From positions 1-64,000 of the forward strand of contig JAPFFF010000021.1 of the NCBI GenBank assembly GCA_039105265.1: a stretch of 64,000 bases of DNA. The letters run 5' to 3'. Origin of the DNA: Tritrichomonas musculus. Taxonomy: Eukaryota; Parabasalia; Tritrichomonadida; Tritrichomonadidae. A program made the translations under genes and the position numbers. Positions 52,419 through 62,295 of the stretch are shown piece after piece (the stretch's first letter is position 1; each line of letters starts with the position of its first letter). The notes beneath the pieces were generated by a model that did not search any database, was not told where the DNA came from, and saw only the letters and a program-made list of their open reading frames with translations.

Positions 52419-54650
52419 ATGACAAAATACATGTTTGTTGGAGGTTATTTAAAGTTTAAACCTGCCTTAGATACTATATTAAGAGAGAATCTTACTGCGA
52501 TGACAAATCAAGTTCGGTATCCTTTAGCCGTTTTCCATAAAAATACTATGCAGTTATCTTGTCAATATAATTGGTTATCTGATACTGCAAATATTATATT
52601 GCTAAAATATATAAAAGAAATTCGTAAAAAGAAAGTCAAAATAACAGGATATTTATTAGTTATAGTCAAGAATAGGAATGGAAGTATGGAATTATATAAA
52701 TATATACCAAAATATGGTACTTTAAGAGCTGTTAGAGGGTATTTCAGATTAGTTCGAGATTATCTTCCTGACCCTACATACGCAGAGAAAATTGGACCAC
52801 AAAATAAGCCTTCATTCTGGACCGATTCTGATTCGGACTTTTTATCTGATTCCTCTGACGGTCCTGACCAACCTAAGAAATCCAATAAAAAATCTATCAA
52901 ACTTGATGAAGAAAATGATGATTATGCCCTTCCTATGCCAGAACCAGAACCTGAACCTGCACCTAAGCCAAAAGAAAAAAAGAAACAAGAAGAAAAACCA
53001 AAATCAAAGTCTTCAAAACCAAAATCTCCAATTGACTATTCCTTAGAAGATTTATTCAATACAAAGTCTTCAGAAAATTCTACGAGACCAAAAGCTAGTC
53101 CGTATAAATCATCTTCTTCTCGAGAACTTAAGCCTCTTTCTGCTCCTTATTCTGGTATTCGAATTAGTCAATCAGATGTGAATTCTCTTCAACCTGGAGA
53201 ATGGCTAGATGATAATACTATTCGGTCTTATATTCGTTATTTAGAATGTTTAGCTAAAGACCACAATATTAAACATAGAATCTTAATTTTGAAACCTATA
53301 TTTTGGGAAGCCTTAAGGAAATGCGGAAAGAAATTTACATTAAAGGATATGCAAGATATTGACTCAAGATTAACTACCTATAAGGACTTAAAAGACTGGT
53401 ATTATGATATTTTATTCCCTATAACTACTCATTCAAGCAGCAAACTTGGAGAAAATAACGGTCTTCATTATATACTTTGCTTGATAAGTCTTCAAAATAA
53501 AGAAATTATAATTCATGATTCAATGAAAGGTCATAAAGATATTGAAGCCGAAAAAACAGTCCTTAAGATGATAGAGAAATTACATACTACAAAGAATGGT
53601 TGGTTAATAACTCATGCTCAAGGACCGTATCAAAATAATGGGTCTGACTGTGGAGTTTTCACTCTTCGTCATTGTCAATATTATATTCTACAAGAAAATC
53701 AGGAGTTCTATTCAAGCGAAATACCAGCATATAGAGAAAAAATATTAAAGGATTTGATGCCATATTTTAAAGAAACAGCTAAATCATCAAGCAAAACATC
53801 AGCTCATGAATCAGACGTAGAAGAAGTTTCAGCATTTGCATCAAAGAAGACATCTCGCAAAAATTCTGCTAAGACTTCATCAAAAACTTCATCAAAAACA
53901 TCTCGTAAAAGTTCCCCTTCACAAGAGGTTTACGGACCTCTTTATAATCCATTCCATGATTCAAAATTACCAGATAATTATTATCCTGTAGAATATAACC
54001 AAAACTTAAAGCCGATACCAAAAAAAGTAGGAGATGATGAATATTATTCTCTTAATATGAACAATACAATTGAAGAAATGGTTATTAATGACTATTTTCA
54101 GCTCCTACAAAAGCAAGGCAAAAAGGTTAAAAAAGCTGGAAAAATACTTATTTTGGCTCCAAATTTATATTATCTCCTAGCTACAAGAAAGAAATGTCCA
54201 ATATATCCGAAGTTAAATGCAAAAGAAATTATGGATTTAATAATGAAAGAGGCTTGTCCTCAAAAGTTTAATAAATATGACGAAATATATTGGCCTTGCG
54301 AGTTGGCAGGACATTGGGTATTGATAGTTATTCGATATAAGACGGGCGCTATAGAGTTATATGATTCTATGAATGACGGATATGAATATCCTGAATTAGA
54401 GCAAAATATTAAGGCTTTCATTACTCATCAAGGACTCAAAAAGAAACTAGAATATTATCATGTGGAGTGTCCACAACAAGATAATGATTATGATTGTGGT
54501 GTATTTGTTATGGAGGCTGGAAGAACTCTATTACATGAAGGTAAGGGAGACTTTGAACAGCGCAACGCTAGCGAAATCAGAAGGAGAATCAAAAAAGAAC
54601 TAAAGGAAAAGAAGTTAGTAAATGACTTTAAATATACAAAATTTGATTAA
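52419..54650 (+). CDS. Double Ulp1/adenain-like cysteine protease with N-terminal family domain
   Basis: 743 residues. Residues 1-115 are the YLK/NWxS domain. A Glu/Pro/Lys linker follows (about 130-235). Protease domain 1 (about 240-450) shows the C48 pattern: ..LQPGEWLDDNTI, His in LHYILCLI, Asp in IIHDSM, and GSDCGVFTLRH with the catalytic Cys. A Ser/Lys/Thr-rich spacer follows (about 460-510). Protease domain 2 (about 530-720) shows GHWVLIVI, ELYDSMN and PQQDNDYDCGVFV. Both triads are visible. Standard Polintons carry one adenain-like protease thought to mature virion proteins; two in one chain is unusual. It ends 16 bp from the right TIR. Confidence 0.85.
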   Translation: MTKYMFVGGYLKFKPALDTILRENLTAMTNQVRYPLAVFHKNTMQLSCQYNWLSDTANIILLKYIKEIRKKKVKITGYLLVIVKNRNGSMELYKYIPKYGTLRAVRGYFRLVRDYLPDPTYAEKIGPQNKPSFWTDSDSDFLSDSSDGPDQPKKSNKKSIKLDEENDDYALPMPEPEPEPAPKPKEKKKQEEKPKSKSSKPKSPIDYSLEDLFNTKSSENSTRPKASPYKSSSSRELKPLSAPYSGIRISQSDVNSLQPGEWLDDNTIRSYIRYLECLAKDHNIKHRILILKPIFWEALRKCGKKFTLKDMQDIDSRLTTYKDLKDWYYDILFPITTHSSSKLGENNGLHYILCLISLQNKEIIIHDSMKGHKDIEAEKTVLKMIEKLHTTKNGWLITHAQGPYQNNGSDCGVFTLRHCQYYILQENQEFYSSEIPAYREKILKDLMPYFKETAKSSSKTSAHESDVEEVSAFASKKTSRKNSAKTSSKTSSKTSRKSSPSQEVYGPLYNPFHDSKLPDNYYPVEYNQNLKPIPKKVGDDEYYSLNMNNTIEEMVINDYFQLLQKQGKKVKKAGKILILAPNLYYLLATRKKCPIYPKLNAKEIMDLIMKEACPQKFNKYDEIYWPCELAGHWVLIVIRYKTGAIELYDSMNDGYEYPELEQNIKAFITHQGLKKKLEYYHVECPQQDNDYDCGVFVMEAGRTLLHEGKGDFEQRNASEIRRRIKKELKEKKLVNDFKYTKFD

Positions 54651-54665
54651 AAAAGTTTATATATT

Positions 54666-54849
54666 TTTTTGTCTCAACAACTTCAAAACAACCAATTTTA
54701 GGCTCGAATAGGACCTCAACAAGGGGTCTTCTACAAGCTGTAAAACAACCAATTTTAGACCATTTATAGGCTTGAATAGGGCGTAAATGGAGGGATTATT
54801 TGACGGACCGAAGGGACGTTAAATAATCACGCCATTTATATATACTACT
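54666..54849. repeat. Terminal inverted repeat, right, of Polinton-like element
   Basis: Reverse complement of 41866-42049 with no difference by eye; contains the mirrored near-palindrome at 54794-54828. Confidence 0.95.
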
Positions 54850-55149
54850 AGTAAGCGTTAATTAAAGTAGACATCTATTCATATTTTCATCTGATTTTCT
54901 TATATTTTAGTTTTAAAAAATAATTCAAAAAAGTTACGAATTGTTGGTAATAATATCAATATACTGAATTTGATATTTTATATGTTTATTGTAAAAAAAA
55001 TTAAATTTTCTTTCTAAATATTAGATATCATTTGAATAATTAAAGCTATATTAATAGTTTCCCCACCCATCAGACCAGTGATAAAAATTTTAAAAATTTT
55101 GGCCGTTACATTTCGTTAGAAAAAATTGACCATAAAATTTATAAAAAAT
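54850..55149. other. Intergenic region
   Basis: It opens with the agtaa target duplication. AT-rich leader of the SRP54-like gene; the frame of that gene extends to a TTG at 55126 but the first ATG is at 55150. Confidence 0.6.
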
Positions 55150-56547
55150 ATGTTACAAGATCTTGGAGGAAAAATCCTTAATAGTCTTAATAATCTTGAC
55201 ACTGCAAAACAAATTGATAATATATTTTTCAAAGAATTTATGAAAGAAATAATAAATGCGCTCAAATCAGCAGATGTTAATCAAATGACTATTCTCGAAT
55301 TTTTTAAAGATATGACTAGTAAAGTTAATTTTTCAGAATCTCCACCATTTATTTCTACACGGAAAGTTATTGAACGAGAAATCATCAACGGTCTTGTTGG
55401 AATGATTGATCGCAATGTCAAACAATGGTCTCCAGCAAAAGATACATTTAATATAATTATGATTGCTGGACTTCAAGGTTCAGGGAAAACGAGAATATGT
55501 ACTAAATTGGGCAATTTTTATAAAAAGCAGGGTTTTAAAGTTGGTCTTATTTCTACTGATACGCTTGGAGGAGGATCTAGAGAACAACTGATGCAAAATG
55601 CACAAGAATACGATTTGCCATATTATGTAGATTTTGTTACAAATGATCCCGTTGAAATAGCTGCATCAGGCATTGATAAATTCAAAAAAGAAAAATTTAA
55701 TTTGATCATAATTGATACATCAACATATTTACAAGAAACTGCACTTTTTCAGGAAATTCAACAATTTAAAGATTCAATAAATGCAAGTCAAGTTGTTCTT
55801 GTTATCGATGGATCAGTTGGACAAGTTGCATATTCACAAGCGAAATCTTTTTCAGAAGCAATTTGTTCTAGTTCATTCATTATTTCAAAACTTGATTCAA
55901 ATGAAAAAGTATTTGGAACACTTTCAGGTGTTGCTTCTACAAATTCACCAATTCTTTTCTATGAAACAAGTGAAGATGCAACAACTCTAGAAGTTTTTGA
56001 TGCTAAAAATATTATATCACGAATGCTTGGCTTCGGAGATGAAAAAGAATTAACAAAGAAACAGCAAGAAATTATTCAAAGGAAATTCACATTTGGAGAC
56101 ATGTACAATCAATGTCAAATCGCATTAGATAATAGTGACACTCTTTCTTTAACGCCAGATGGGAAATCATTACTTGGTACATATAAAAAAATTCTCGTTG
56201 TTATTGATTCAATGAATGATGATGAAATTGATGATCCTTCACTTTTTAATGAAGATCAATCAAGAAAAAATAGAATCGCACAAGGAACTGGTGTAAGTAT
56301 TGATTTTATTGAATTCGTAATTGATCAGCGAGAAAAAAACGAAGAGTACTTTGAGAGAATTTATCGTCCTATAAATCCTACCAAAATTGAAAGAAATCCT
56401 TATCAAATGAATGAAAAAAGTTTTCAACAAAATTTACAAAATATAGCAAAGTCAATGGATCCAAAAACATTGAAAATGATTGGTGGTGTTAGTGGATTAA
56501 AGAATATAATGAAAAAATCAATTAGTGCCTGCAAAAATAAGAAGTGA
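55150..56547 (+). CDS. Divergent SRP54-like GTPase paralogue
   Basis: 465 residues from the ATG at 55150 (MLQDLGGKILNSLNNL, the usual SRP54 N-terminus). N domain about 1-90, G domain about 95-300, M domain to about 430. The P-loop is canonical (GLQGSGKT, 107-114), but other G motifs depart from the family: DTLGGGSREQL (137-147) for DT(F/Y)RAGA.DQL, DTSTYLQE (189-196) for DT(A/S)GR, and SKLDSNEKVFG for TKLDGHAKGGG. The M domain keeps the F.FGDMY and RIAQGTG..I segments but lacks a Met-rich finger loop. True SRP54 is nearly invariant, so this is probably a second copy with reduced or altered GTP cycling and signal-peptide binding, or the sole gene of a fast lineage; the rest of the genome decides. 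Confidence 0.8.
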   Translation: MLQDLGGKILNSLNNLDTAKQIDNIFFKEFMKEIINALKSADVNQMTILEFFKDMTSKVNFSESPPFISTRKVIEREIINGLVGMIDRNVKQWSPAKDTFNIIMIAGLQGSGKTRICTKLGNFYKKQGFKVGLISTDTLGGGSREQLMQNAQEYDLPYYVDFVTNDPVEIAASGIDKFKKEKFNLIIIDTSTYLQETALFQEIQQFKDSINASQVVLVIDGSVGQVAYSQAKSFSEAICSSSFIISKLDSNEKVFGTLSGVASTNSPILFYETSEDATTLEVFDAKNIISRMLGFGDEKELTKKQQEIIQRKFTFGDMYNQCQIALDNSDTLSLTPDGKSLLGTYKKILVVIDSMNDDEIDDPSLFNEDQSRKNRIAQGTGVSIDFIEFVIDQREKNEEYFERIYRPINPTKIERNPYQMNEKSFQQNLQNIAKSMDPKTLKMIGGVSGLKNIMKKSISACKNKK

Positions 56548-57543
56548 TAAAATATAATTTATAAATTGTTATGCATAGAATAATTCTTATGTTTATTTTA
56601 TTCATTAAAGAAATCATGAGCAGTATCTATTAATTCTAAATCTACTTTTTTGTTCTTCTGAATTTTGAATCATTTAATTGTAAATCAATATTTAGTATTT
56701 AGTATTTCAAATCTTATCAATTGATTTATTTAGAATTCTCCAAAAAAAAATTGGTAGAAGATTTTGGGCCCAAAATAAATCCTTTAAAGTCTGATGAAGA
56801 ATCAATTGATTTTATTTCAATGATTGAATCATAATCATATGTATTTTCTTTGAAGATTGGCAAGGAGTAATTAATATGATTCAATAAATTTTTTTCATTA
56901 AAGGATTCAATTTTGCAATTTATTTTCATCTTGAAAATCACGAATATTCATCATTAGGAAGATAATCTTTATAAAAGAATTCCTCCAACTCCAATTTGAC
57001 AATTTCTTTTTTATTTTATGGAGCCATAGAACAAACGAAGAATTATTTTGTGGAGTTATGCCAGTACATATAGATAAATCATATTTAAATGATGCCATTC
57101 AAATATGGAGCCATAGAACAAACGAAGAATTCATATCACACATTTAGATGATATGAATAAACTTAAATTGAAAATATGAAAATCTACTTTTTAAATCAAA
57201 TTACAAGAAAACAAAATGATTTAAATTATTCAAATCTGAACAATTATATTTTTATATTCAAATATTGATGAAGAATTAATTACATAAATCATGGAAAATT
57301 TTGATTTTAATGATTTTGATAGAGAAATTTGATATGCAATTGCAGGTAGATTAAAAAAGCCAGCAATAACTATTTAAACTATCTCTTGTAGAATATATAT
57401 ATAATTTTTTTAATCAAAAATCATGATAATTTCGGGTTTTCTACCCTTATAAAGTTATCACAAAAAAAGATAAATCACTTAGTAAAGTATTTAATTGAAA
57501 TTTCTCAATAATTCTAAACGTACACACCTTTTATTTAGAAAAA
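56548..57543. other. Intergenic region with direct repeat
   Basis: A 27-bp direct repeat starting atggagccatagaac lies at 57018-57044 and 57105-57131. The minus strand holds overlapping short frames (56726-57098) described separately. Otherwise AT-rich. Confidence 0.5.
56726..57098 (-). pseudogene. Possible gene remnant, unknown
   Basis: Two overlapping minus-strand frames (63 and 71 codons) plus a third-frame stretch (LELEEFFYKDYLPNDEYS) have less AT-biased, protein-like composition than the flanks. Together they suggest a decayed gene with shifts near 56930 and 56990. No family is recognised, and chance open frames remain possible. Confidence 0.25.
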
Positions 57544-60500
57544 ATGAGTTCTTTTTCCTACTCAGAAACAGAAAATGAATCAAATTCAGGCTCATATTCT
57601 GAGTCAGAATCAGAAAATGAATCAGAATTGCAAAATTCATCTTCAGAGCAATCAGAATATGAATCAGAGATAAATCAAGATTCATCATCAGATTCAATGT
57701 CAAGTGAAGAATTTATATCTGGATCAGAGTTTGATTCGGACAATTTTGAAGATAATAAAAAACATAAAAAAAATCTCCCACATAAAATTATAGGAATTAA
57801 TCAACCAACATTTAATGAATCAACGACATCATCTATAATGTATTATGTAAAATTCCGAAATGAATCGTACCGGAGTTGCAAATGGATGACAAAGAGAGAA
57901 ATTTTTCGATGTAACAAAATAATATTGATTTATTACCATTTGATAAAGAAACCTCAACCATTTATAGAAGTTCCTTTCTACAATCAAATGTTGGCACCAA
58001 AATATAACAATGGTTTTAAACTTTATAAGCCTGAAAACGTGAAATTTGAGGAAGGTTACATCACCCCTGAAAAAGTTTTATCTATTCAAAATAAAAACGA
58101 ATATCTTGTCAAATGGCTTGCATTACCTTATTCTGAATCAACGTGGGAAACTGATGTTCCATTTAAATTGATTGATGAGTTTAAAAAAAAGAATAGAAAA
58201 ACTCGTTCTCTTTCATTAAAATTTCAATCGAGAAAAAAACATGAATTTCAAGTTTTTACTGAATCACCAGAATACAAAGGAGGCAACCAACTTACAGATT
58301 ATCAAGTTGATGCTCTTAATTGGCTTCAAGTTTGCTGGCTTAAGCAAATAAACTCTATTTTGGCAGATGAAATGGGACTTGGAAAAACAATTGAAGCGAT
58401 GTCAATTCTTGATGCTTTATCTAAATGGTACTCTCCTTGGGGCCCTTTTCTTGTCATTTGCCCATTATCAACGATTGGTAATTGGATGAATGAATTCAGA
58501 AAGTGGACAAATTTCCGCGTTGTTTCTATATTTGGGGACGTTGAAAATCGAAAAATTATGAAAAAATATTTATTTTTTCATCTAAATGAAAGTGGCACAA
58601 TTGATAAGAATAAGATTGTTTTCGATGTTCTTCTACTATCTTATGAAATGGTAACTATTGAAATCAATTTCATTAAGAATTTTAATTTCATGTATACTGT
58701 TGTTGATGAAGCTCAAAAGTTAAAAAATTATGAATGTAATTTTTATCAAATTTGCAAACAAATTAAAACTCAACATTTTTTATTAATGACTGGAACACCA
58801 ATTCAAAACAATTTATATGAGATTTGGTCATTGCTTCATTTTCTTGCACCAACAAATTTTCAAAATTTGGAAGAATTCGAACAAGATTTTAGTGATAGAG
58901 AAAACCCTGAAACAATTGAAAAACTTCAAAAAATTTTGAGACCTTATATTTTCCGAAGAAAGAAAATCGATGTCAATCTTAATCTTCCAGAAAAAGAGGA
59001 AATTATTATAGAAGTTGAAATGACACAAATACAAAGAACTTTTTCTCAACTTCTTTTCAAAGATAATCTTGATGTATTATCAGACAAATTTCAAAAACAC
59101 TTAAATGTGAATAATATTATGATGCAATTAAGAAAACTTTATTGTCATCCTTTTTTATTTCCTCATTTAGAAACTCTTTGTTTATCTGAATATAAAGAAA
59201 AACATAAAATTGATTATTCAATTCCTTTAACGAAAGAGCAAGAAGTTGAATCATTAATTCTGGCATCAGGCAAAACAATTTTGATTGACAAGCTTCTTCC
59301 AAAGTTAAAAGAAGGACATCATAAAGTTCTGATTTTTTCTCAATTTAAAATGATGCTTGACATTCTTGAAGATTATTTGATTGCAAAGAGATATCTTTAC
59401 GAAAGACTTGATGGAGATTGTGATTCAAATTCTAGATCAAGATCGATTGATAAATTTCAAGAAGATGAAGAAATTTTCATTTTTCTTCTTTCAACCAAAG
59501 CTGGCGGTTTAGGAATTAATCTGACTCGAGCAGATACAGTAATTATTTACGACAGTGACTGGAATCCACAAAATGATCTTCAAGCTCAAGCAAGATGCCA
59601 TAGAATGGGTCAAAAAAACAAAGTTAGCATATATCGTCTAGTAACACGTGGAAGTTATGAATCAGAATTATTTGAAAGAGCTTCAAAAAAGCTTGCTTTG
59701 AATTACGCAATACTTGATTCATCTCCATTTCATGGCTCTGGCAATAATAAAAAGAAAAAATCAATTGAAAATAAGAAAGAGCTTGAAATGATTCTTAAAA
59801 AAGGAGCTTATTACATTTTTAAAGATGATTCAAATGAAATTGACAAATTTTGTTCAGAAAATATTGACCATATTTTAGAGCATAGATCATATACATTAAA
59901 AGATGTTGTAAGTGGAGGGGATTCGAAATTTTCAAAGGTAACATTCAATTCTCAATTGAATGATAATGATGTAAACAAAAGTGATTTTTGGACCAATTTA
60001 ATGGAAACTCATAACACAATTGAAAAACATGATAAAACAAACAATTATTTGTCTCATAAAATTAGAACAAGGTATAGAAAAATTAATTATTGTGATACTC
60101 GTAAAATCAACAGAATACCCAAGCCGATAACAGATACATCAAATTCAAACACACCACAAACAATGACTTATAGTAATAATATTCGATGGCCAAGCATGCC
60201 AAATCTTAATTTAAATGTCCAAAGCAACTCATCACATAATCATGCAGTTGCCTTTCAAAAAGTTGTGTCAACACCTCATTTTATTTCAATTAATGCGACT
60301 ACAAATCAGAATAAAATGGCATTACCACAAAATAAATCATCACAATTAAATAATAATAATAAATTTTCAATTTTTCAAAAATCTAGTAATGATTATTTGT
60401 CATTTTATGATTTTGCACATTTTACCACTTCAATTGCTCGCGAAATTTATGAAAATGCCTATAAAGTATTAATAGGACATGGAATTGGAGCATCTCGATT

Positions 60501-61767
60501 TTTTGTTTCAGAATTCATCCAAGAAATTGCTAAATCTCTTCTCTCTATAATTTTCATGCGTCTTCCTGAAACAGACAAATATTTATATAGCTCATACATT
60601 CATCAGCATATTCCAAACATTAAAGCACAAATTATGTTAACTCCATATAAAGAGTTGATTGATAATCAATTTTTGAATTCACTTTTTAACAAAAAAGAAA
60701 TTGACATTATAAAGAATTGTTTTAATTGTGATGAATCATATAGAGTTGCCATTTATTTATCAAATTCAAAATTACCTAATAATTTTCAATTCGCTCCTGA
60801 AATGATTTGTTTGGCAGGTTGGTCACCAATTGAAGATTTTTATGCAATAACTTCCTTGCCAATATTAAATTTTGTAACTGACCTTATCGAAAAAGATAAT
60901 CTTCCGTTTAAAAAATTGGTTCAGAGATTCCCACCAATAAAAGACTGGATTTACCTCAGATTAAAATTAATTGTAAGAGAAACTGCACAAATAATTCCAA
61001 AGAATTTCAGTATATATGAATCACCTGATTTCTCAAAACAAAAAGAATTATTAGATTTAGAATCTTTCAAAAGAATAAATCATCATGTAATTCATCCAAA
61101 ACAATTGAGTCGTTACTTGCAACTGAAAATTTTAAGAATTTTGTATCTTTATGGATTACCAACAAAAGATGGAATTGAGAAGATTATTTTGCTACTCCAG
61201 AACGAAACAACAGATCAAGAATCAGTTGAAATTTTCGTTTCAAAAGTTCTCCAAAGAGCAATCAAATACAAATCAAGTTTACAAGAATTACTGGAATCAT
61301 TGCCTAAATCAAATTCATATTATGAGTATTACATTAATGTTGGTTGGATAAAAGAAGAAGCTATTCAAGCAATTGCATCAAATTTAGATTTGATTCTAAA
61401 AGTAAGAAATGCTTATGAATGGGTAATTCACAATAATTTATTAGATGAAATTTTGAAAAATCTTCCTGAATGGAAAGAAATTGTTGCTCACTATAATTGG
61501 TGGGACTCAATGTGTGATGGTATTTTATTTAAAATAACAGCTTATTTTGGATTCTTATTCAATTCAATGATATGTCATTTCATTTCTTTAGATTTGATCA
61601 CAAAAGATGAAATTTTGGTATGGAGAGAGCGTGAACTTTTGACACTAACACCAATTGTACACCCAAAATGTAAATATTTAGAAATGATTTTTTCATTTAA
61701 TAATCGGCAAAAAAGAATGATTCAATTATTAGATATTATTAATTTTTTTAAGAATGTTGATCTATAA
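57544..61767 (+). CDS. CHD-type chromatin remodelling ATPase
   Basis: 1407 residues. A Ser/Glu-rich acidic N-terminus (1-75) precedes two chromodomains: about 80-135 (YYVKFRNESYRSCKWMT) and about 170-212 (NEYLVKWLALPYSESTWET). The SNF2 ATPase follows: motif I DEMGLGKT (275-282), motif II DEAQ (388-391) in place of the usual DEAH or DEGH, TGTPIQNN, then helicase C with LIFSQFKMMLDIL, the AGGLGINL motif, and QARCHRMGQKN (about 595-705). The C-terminal 600 residues are helical and Asn/Ser-rich at first; no clear SANT-SLIDE domain was recognised. CHD1-like enzymes slide nucleosomes at transcribed genes, reading histone marks with the chromodomains. ATG at 57544 is the first in frame. Confidence 0.9.
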   Translation: MSSFSYSETENESNSGSYSESESENESELQNSSSEQSEYESEINQDSSSDSMSSEEFISGSEFDSDNFEDNKKHKKNLPHKIIGINQPTFNESTTSSIMYYVKFRNESYRSCKWMTKREIFRCNKIILIYYHLIKKPQPFIEVPFYNQMLAPKYNNGFKLYKPENVKFEEGYITPEKVLSIQNKNEYLVKWLALPYSESTWETDVPFKLIDEFKKKNRKTRSLSLKFQSRKKHEFQVFTESPEYKGGNQLTDYQVDALNWLQVCWLKQINSILADEMGLGKTIEAMSILDALSKWYSPWGPFLVICPLSTIGNWMNEFRKWTNFRVVSIFGDVENRKIMKKYLFFHLNESGTIDKNKIVFDVLLLSYEMVTIEINFIKNFNFMYTVVDEAQKLKNYECNFYQICKQIKTQHFLLMTGTPIQNNLYEIWSLLHFLAPTNFQNLEEFEQDFSDRENPETIEKLQKILRPYIFRRKKIDVNLNLPEKEEIIIEVEMTQIQRTFSQLLFKDNLDVLSDKFQKHLNVNNIMMQLRKLYCHPFLFPHLETLCLSEYKEKHKIDYSIPLTKEQEVESLILASGKTILIDKLLPKLKEGHHKVLIFSQFKMMLDILEDYLIAKRYLYERLDGDCDSNSRSRSIDKFQEDEEIFIFLLSTKAGGLGINLTRADTVIIYDSDWNPQNDLQAQARCHRMGQKNKVSIYRLVTRGSYESELFERASKKLALNYAILDSSPFHGSGNNKKKKSIENKKELEMILKKGAYYIFKDDSNEIDKFCSENIDHILEHRSYTLKDVVSGGDSKFSKVTFNSQLNDNDVNKSDFWTNLMETHNTIEKHDKTNNYLSHKIRTRYRKINYCDTRKINRIPKPITDTSNSNTPQTMTYSNNIRWPSMPNLNLNVQSNSSHNHAVAFQKVVSTPHFISINATTNQNKMALPQNKSSQLNNNNKFSIFQKSSNDYLSFYDFAHFTTSIAREIYENAYKVLIGHGIGASRFFVSEFIQEIAKSLLSIIFMRLPETDKYLYSSYIHQHIPNIKAQIMLTPYKELIDNQFLNSLFNKKEIDIIKNCFNCDESYRVAIYLSNSKLPNNFQFAPEMICLAGWSPIEDFYAITSLPILNFVTDLIEKDNLPFKKLVQRFPPIKDWIYLRLKLIVRETAQIIPKNFSIYESPDFSKQKELLDLESFKRINHHVIHPKQLSRYLQLKILRILYLYGLPTKDGIEKIILLLQNETTDQESVEIFVSKVLQRAIKYKSSLQELLESLPKSNSYYEYYINVGWIKEEAIQAIASNLDLILKVRNAYEWVIHNNLLDEILKNLPEWKEIVAHYNWWDSMCDGILFKITAYFGFLFNSMICHFISLDLITKDEILVWRERELLTLTPIVHPKCKYLEMIFSFNNRQKRMIQLLDIINFFKNVDL

Positions 61768-62295
61768 TTTAAATTATAATAATAATATCAATTAACTTTA
61801 AAATACTATTATTTCTTATTATTCATATAATAGCATTAAAATGAACAATTCCATCCATAATTAATTGGATACCAATATAATTAATCAAATCCATATATCA
61901 GGTTCAAGTGTCATCAATAAATAATAATTGTTTTCTTTAAATAAAGTATTTTAATATCTGGGACAAAGTTGATATGCTTATTATATGATTTCTTCCTAAA
62001 TAAAAATATGATTTCCTTCCTGTAAATAATATACATAGACAAAATATCACAAACTGTGATCATTTTTAGGTTTTGATATAAAGTATTCTTATATATATAT
62101 ATATATAAACCATTCAAATTTAAATCAGCCAATGAACTATTTGAGAGGAATTCAATTATTTCGTTTTGAGAGATAATCTGATAATTTTTTTTTTAAAAAA
62201 AAAAAAACTTTCATTATTAGTAAAAACTTTCATTACCATGAAAAGAAACCACTTAAAATTTAAGGATTAGATTTGTAAAAAATAAAATAAAATTT
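61768..62295. other. Intergenic region between convergent genes
   Basis: Nothing beyond a short (AT)n run at about 62089-62107 and a poly-T/poly-A palindrome at about 62187-62208. Confidence 0.5.

Larger units (their letters stand above)
41866..54849. mobile_element. Polinton-like element, primase-helicase type, looks whole
   Basis: A 12,984-bp element bounded by 184-bp inverted repeats with no difference seen by eye, flanked by the direct repeat agtaa (41861-41865 and 54850-54854). Polintons usually make 5-6-bp duplications. Parts in order: 430-residue unknown, three small unknowns, AEP primase-SF3 helicase (minus), a short amphipathic protein, a basic small protein (minus), integrase, a run of small minus-strand genes, a family of related small proteins, and a two-domain Ulp1-like protease. 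Integrase, primase-helicase and protease place it with Polintons and polinton-like viruses. No protein-primed PolB, FtsK-type ATPase or capsid gene was recognised. It looks whole or nearly so (at most one or two breaks). Identical ends indicate a recent insertion. Confidence 0.85.

Noticed and set aside
57491-57703. 70-codon minus-strand frame at the CHD start
   Set aside because: Antisense of the Ser/Glu-rich N-terminus.
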